A stretch of DNA of 8,895 bases, from positions 1 to 8,895 of the forward strand of contig CAJIYY010000001.1 in assembly GCA_905181755.1 (NCBI GenBank), in the 5' to 3' direction. The notes under the pieces are model-generated. The model had not been told where the DNA came from and did not search any database. It saw only the letters and a program-made list of their open reading frames with translations. The position numbers and the translations under genes are program-made. Position 1 is the stretch's first letter. Each line of letters starts with the position of its first letter. This DNA is from Candidatus Dadabacteria bacterium UBA1144. Lineage in GTDB: Bacteria; Desulfobacterota_D; UBA1144. Below, one piece after another: positions 6,653 to 8,895 of this stretch.

Positions 6653-6659
6653 GAGGGGG
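6653..6659 (+). promoter_or_regulatory. Strong ribosome-binding site of fabG
   Basis: GAGGGGG lies 6 bp before the ATG at 6666, at good spacing for an anti-Shine-Dalgarno pairing. It fixes the fabG start. It is the only strong site of this kind in the window; hisA, mqnA, mqnD, the amidohydrolase, the DapF-family gene and the EVE gene have none. Confidence 0.85.
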
Positions 6660-6665
6660 TTTTAA

Positions 6666-7427
6666 ATGATTGAAGATTTATATAATGTAAAAGATAAAGT
6701 TGCAATTGTAACTGGTAGTTCAAGAGGCATTGGTAAACAATGTGCTTTAGCTTTTGCTGAAGCCGGAGCGAAATTGGTACTAAACTATGTTAGCAATAAA
6801 CAAGCTGCTGAGATTACTGCAGAAGAAGTTGTTGAACTTGGTTCTGAGGCCATTATTGTTCAGGCAGACGTTAAAGACTTTGAAGCTTGTCAGGCTTTAG
6901 GTGAAGAAGCTATAAAGGCTTATGGCCAGGTTGATTTCTTGGTTAACAATGCGGGGATCAATAGGGACATTACTTTTAGTCGTATGTCACAAGAAGAATG
7001 GAAAGAAGTCATCGATACCAACTTAGGAGCTTTGTTTAATATGTCTAAAGCTGTTGTTCCTCACATGAGAGACGCAGGTAATGGCGTAATTGTTTCAATT
7101 TCTTCTATTATTGGTGAAACTGGCAATATCGGACAATCTAATTATGCAGCCACAAAAAGTGGTATGTATGGTTTTACAAGAAGTCTTGCTAGAGAGTTAG
7201 CAAAGGATAACATTAGAGTAAATACTGTTTCACCTGGTTTTGTTGAAACTGATATGTTACATACTGTTCCACCAGATCTTTTAGCTGGAATTAAAGAAGA
7301 AATTCCTTTAGGTAGATTTGGCTATGCAGATGAAATAGCTTTAGCTGTTTTATATCTTTGTTCACCTGCTGCATCATGGGTTACTGGTACCAACATGAGC
7401 ATTAATGGCGGACATAATATGCTATAA
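6666..7427 (+). CDS. fabG: FabG, 3-oxoacyl-[acyl-carrier-protein] reductase (SDR family)
   Basis: Classical short-chain dehydrogenase of 253 residues, predicted to reduce 3-oxoacyl-ACP with NADPH in each cycle of fatty acid elongation; cytoplasmic tetramer. The Rossmann motif TGSSRGIG is at 16-23, with Asp69 near the adenine ring, NNAG at 94-97 and Asn119. The catalytic Ser147 (SISSIIGETGN) and the Tyr160-x-x-x-Lys164 pair (SNYAATKSG) follow. NTVSPGFVETDM (186-197) and a C-terminal INGGH complete the family pattern. The 14 or so residues before the Rossmann motif are usual. An acetoacetyl-CoA reductase (PhaB) or another SDR cannot be excluded, since neither acpP nor fabD flanks it. It stands alone between divergent and convergent neighbours with its own strong ribosome-binding site and terminator, and its sequence is rich in GCT, GTT and GAA codons. 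Both suggest high expression. Confidence 0.88.
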   Translation: MIEDLYNVKDKVAIVTGSSRGIGKQCALAFAEAGAKLVLNYVSNKQAAEITAEEVVELGSEAIIVQADVKDFEACQALGEEAIKAYGQVDFLVNNAGINRDITFSRMSQEEWKEVIDTNLGALFNMSKAVVPHMRDAGNGVIVSISSIIGETGNIGQSNYAATKSGMYGFTRSLARELAKDNIRVNTVSPGFVETDMLHTVPPDLLAGIKEEIPLGRFGYADEIALAVLYLCSPAASWVTGTNMSINGGHNML

Positions 7428-7431
7428 ACTA

Positions 7432-7470
7432 AATACATGGGGGGCGATTCGGCCTCCCATGTATTATTTT
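7432..7470 (+). terminator. Hairpin terminator between fabG and the convergent CcsA-like gene
   Basis: A 14-bp stem pairs 7432-7445 with 7452-7465, all Watson-Crick except one G-T pair (7442 with 7455), closing a 6-base loop (GATTCG). The plus-strand transcript continues into ATTATTTT, as expected for intrinsic termination of fabG, which ends 4 bp before. The stem is nearly symmetric and lies just beyond the stop of the opposing gene (7478), so it may also stop minus-strand transcripts, although the T-run on that side is poorer. Confidence 0.85.
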
Positions 7471-7477
7471 GAAGTTT

Positions 7478-8263
7478 CTATTGCAAGAAAGTATGAGAAG
7501 GTAAGCTTAGAAAATACATAACTATATATCCCCCAATTATTGACCCAAACCCAAACAATGAAATAAGCGACAATTTAAAGCCACTAAGATTAAAGGTTAT
7601 TTTTAGTTGTATAAGTGAGAAGTATATAAGCCAAGAGAATATTGAGATTGCAGAGACAGTGCCAAACCAATAGCTTCCAATTTGATTTTTTGAAAGTAAG
7701 AATCCTAACGTTAGACCAATGGTCATAATTGGAAATGAGGTAATTATTAAATTGAAATTTATTTTTTCTATTAATGACAAACTAGGTAGCCTAGATATTT
7801 TTTTAACTTTCTTGTCTTTAAAGTTCTTGTGTTGATATATGAACATCAGAGAAAATATTGATGATATTAGCAAGGTGGTATGAGAAAGTATGTTTAGTAA
7901 GACGTGAGTAATAAGTATCTTGTTGCTATACGATACTCCAGTCTCTTGACTATTAATCATTATCAACGGTACCGTCAGTATGAATCCAACGGGAGATACA
8001 AAGAAGCAATATAGGTTTTTTATATTTTTTCTTATAAAGATATAAGCAAATATTGATAATATTGCAGAGGTAACAAAAAGAGATATTTCGATATTTTTTA
8101 TTGTAAAATCAACGATACCAGTCAATAAAAGGATTAATTGTGACATTATTGCTGAAATAAAAAGCCAATGGCTTATCTTAGAGGACCTTAATGATCCTGA
8201 ATAAATATAGTAAAGTGAAGAAATAAAAGAAGAGAAGTATAATAATGGAGTTATAGTGGTCAA
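7478..8263 (-). CDS. CcsA/YpjD/HemX-like cytochrome c assembly family membrane protein
   Basis: A 261-residue protein with about eight hydrophobic helices (approximately 4-22, 33-52, 60-78, 84-104, 117-143, 172-192, 199-219 and 231-252). The motif RLPSLSLIEKINF (158-170) followed by FPIMTIGLTLGF (177-188) and SWLIYFSL (210-217) is characteristic of the CcsA/CcmC-like family. The tryptophan-rich haem-handling loop expected after the sixth helix (WSWDPKETW in CcsA) is reduced to SYWFGTVSAISIFSW. That places it nearer to YpjD or HemX, proteins of uncertain role sometimes linked to glutamyl-tRNA reductase levels. His120, His128 and His257 remain as possible haem ligands. The start is a TTG, 3 bp after the prfA stop and in the same frame; the next in-frame Met is residue 40, which would remove the first helix. 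It is probably cotranscribed with prfA. Confidence 0.72.
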   Translation of the reverse strand: MTTITPLLYFSSFISSLYYIYSGSLRSSKISHWLFISAIMSQLILLLTGIVDFTIKNIEISLFVTSAILSIFAYIFIRKNIKNLYCFFVSPVGFILTVPLIMINSQETGVSYSNKILITHVLLNILSHTTLLISSIFSLMFIYQHKNFKDKKVKKISRLPSLSLIEKINFNLIITSFPIMTIGLTLGFLLSKNQIGSYWFGTVSAISIFSWLIYFSLIQLKITFNLSGFKLSLISLFGFGSIIGGYIVMYFLSLPSHTFLQ

Positions 8264-8266
8264 TAT

Positions 8267-8895
8267 TTAACTAACCCCGCTTTCTTCTTTAATATAGTTC
8301 TTATATAGCTCATTGTTAAGCTCATCTAAGTCACCATCAAGAATATAGTCTAACTTGTGAAGGGTTAAGTTGATCCTATGGTCGCTGACCCTGCTTTGAG
8401 CAAAATTATAGGTTCTTATCTTCTCACTTCTATCTCCTCCGCCTACAAGTAATTTACGGGTTTTTGACATATCTTGCTGTTTTTTGTCTTGCTGTGCTTC
8501 AAACAGTTTAGCATTCAATACTCTCATTGCTCTTTGTCTGTTTTGATGTTGAGATTTTCCGTCTTGGTTTTGGACTACAATTCCAGAAGGAATATGCGTA
8601 AGCCTAACAGCAGAATCTGTTTTGTTAACATGTTGACCGCCGGCACCTGAAGCTCTATATGTGTCTACTCTTAAATCCTTCTCATGGATTTCTATCTCAA
8701 CATCATCAGCCTCTGGCAAAACTACAACGGTTGCAGTAGAGGTATGGACTCTTCCACTTGTTTCAGTGGCTGGAACTCTTTGTACTCTGTGGACACCACT
8801 CTCAAATTTCATAAAGGAATAAATGTCTTTACCACTTATGGAAGCTATAACTTCTTTTACTCCACCAAGACCTATTTCACTCTTATTGATAATTT
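8267..8895 (-). CDS. prfA: Peptide chain release factor 1 (RF1), C-terminal part; N-terminus beyond window
   Basis: RF1 recognises UAA and UAG in the ribosomal A site and triggers peptide release. About 208 of the usual 355-360 residues are visible. The open frame continues past the Met at 8812 to the window edge, with family-typical sequence upstream (GLGGVKEVIASISGKDIYSF), so that Met is internal. The stop-codon-reading tripeptide is Pro-Ala-Thr (RVPATE, 8765-8773), which marks RF1 rather than RF2 (Ser-Pro-Phe). The catalytic GGQ is in SGAGGQHVNKTDS (GGQ at 8633-8641). Further RF1 features are GGGDRSEKIRTYNFAQSRVSDHRINLTLHKLD near the C-terminal end (described in parts: GDRSEK, RTYNF, DHRINLTL). 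The gene ends 3 bp before the CcsA-like gene, where prmC, the methyltransferase for the GGQ glutamine, is often found in other bacteria. Confidence 0.97.
   Translation of the reverse strand, partial: IINKSEIGLGGVKEVIASISGKDIYSFMKFESGVHRVQRVPATETSGRVHTSTATVVVLPEADDVEIEIHEKDLRVDTYRASGAGGQHVNKTDSAVRLTHIPSGIVVQNQDGKSQHQNRQRAMRVLNAKLFEAQQDKKQQDMSKTRKLLVGGGDRSEKIRTYNFAQSRVSDHRINLTLHKLDYILDGDLDELNNELYKNYIKEESGVS

Noticed and set aside
6561..6665. A possible small RNA or tRNA in the 105-bp gap before fabG
   Set aside because: No cloverleaf, T-loop sequence or stable hairpin is seen; the gap is explained by divergent promoters and the fabG leader.
8267..8812. A short complete prfA-like protein starting at the Met at 8812
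   Set aside because: The frame stays open upstream and encodes typical RF1 sequence to the window edge, so this Met is internal and the gene is simply cut by the window.
8267..8895. Release factor 2 instead of release factor 1
   Set aside because: The codon-reading tripeptide is Pro-Ala-Thr, and the GDRSEK...RTYNF segment is RF1 type.
1..8895. CRISPR array, insertion sequence, phage genes, toxin-antitoxin or other defence system
   Set aside because: No spaced direct repeats, terminal inverted repeats, transposase or integrase motifs were seen; apart from short intergenic gaps the window is filled with identifiable metabolic and housekeeping genes.

Overview
This AT-rich window (roughly one third G+C by eye) is a compact bacterial chromosome segment. 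It encodes housekeeping and biosynthetic enzymes, with no sign of phage, insertion sequence, CRISPR or RNA gene. The organism makes menaquinone by the futalosine route (MqnA, MqnD and a probable aminodeoxyfutalosine deaminase), makes its own histidine, carries a DapF-family protein and has bacterial RF1 and FabG. This fits a free-living, low-GC bacterium, most likely Gram-negative. I cannot name the phylum from the sequence. Most genes lack a recognisable Shine-Dalgarno site, which suggests a lineage that relies little on them.

Layout. At 1-300 (minus) is the N-terminal part of an EVE-domain protein. It is divergently transcribed, across 43 bp, from a tight plus-strand run at 344-4510: hisA, hisF (11-bp overlap), a dGTPase-family HD hydrolase (4-bp ATGA overlap), mqnA (13-bp gap) and mqnD (2-bp gap). 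Converging on it and overlapping mqnD by 14 bp is a minus-strand pair: a DapF-family gene (5727-6560) followed after 3 bp by an amidohydrolase (4497-5723). fabG (6666-7427) then stands alone on the plus strand with the only strong ribosome-binding site in the window and a clear hairpin terminator. The window ends with a second minus-strand pair, the C-terminal part of prfA (RF1) followed after 3 bp by an eight-helix CcsA/YpjD/HemX-like membrane protein.

How the genes work together. HisA and HisF catalyse consecutive steps of histidine synthesis, but HisH, the glutaminase partner of HisF, is not in the window. MqnA makes 3-[(1-carboxyvinyl)oxy]benzoate from chorismate. The amidohydrolase probably acts after MqnE in the middle of the pathway, and MqnD releases 1,4-dihydroxy-6-naphthoate. 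The remaining futalosine enzymes are not here.

I do not see a clearly new multi-gene system. The most unusual signal is the DapF-family protein, in which serine occupies both positions of the catalytic cysteines although the other substrate-binding residues appear intact. Next come the CcsA-like protein that has lost the tryptophan-rich haem-handling motif, and the possibly leaderless, overlapping divergent promoters at 301-343.
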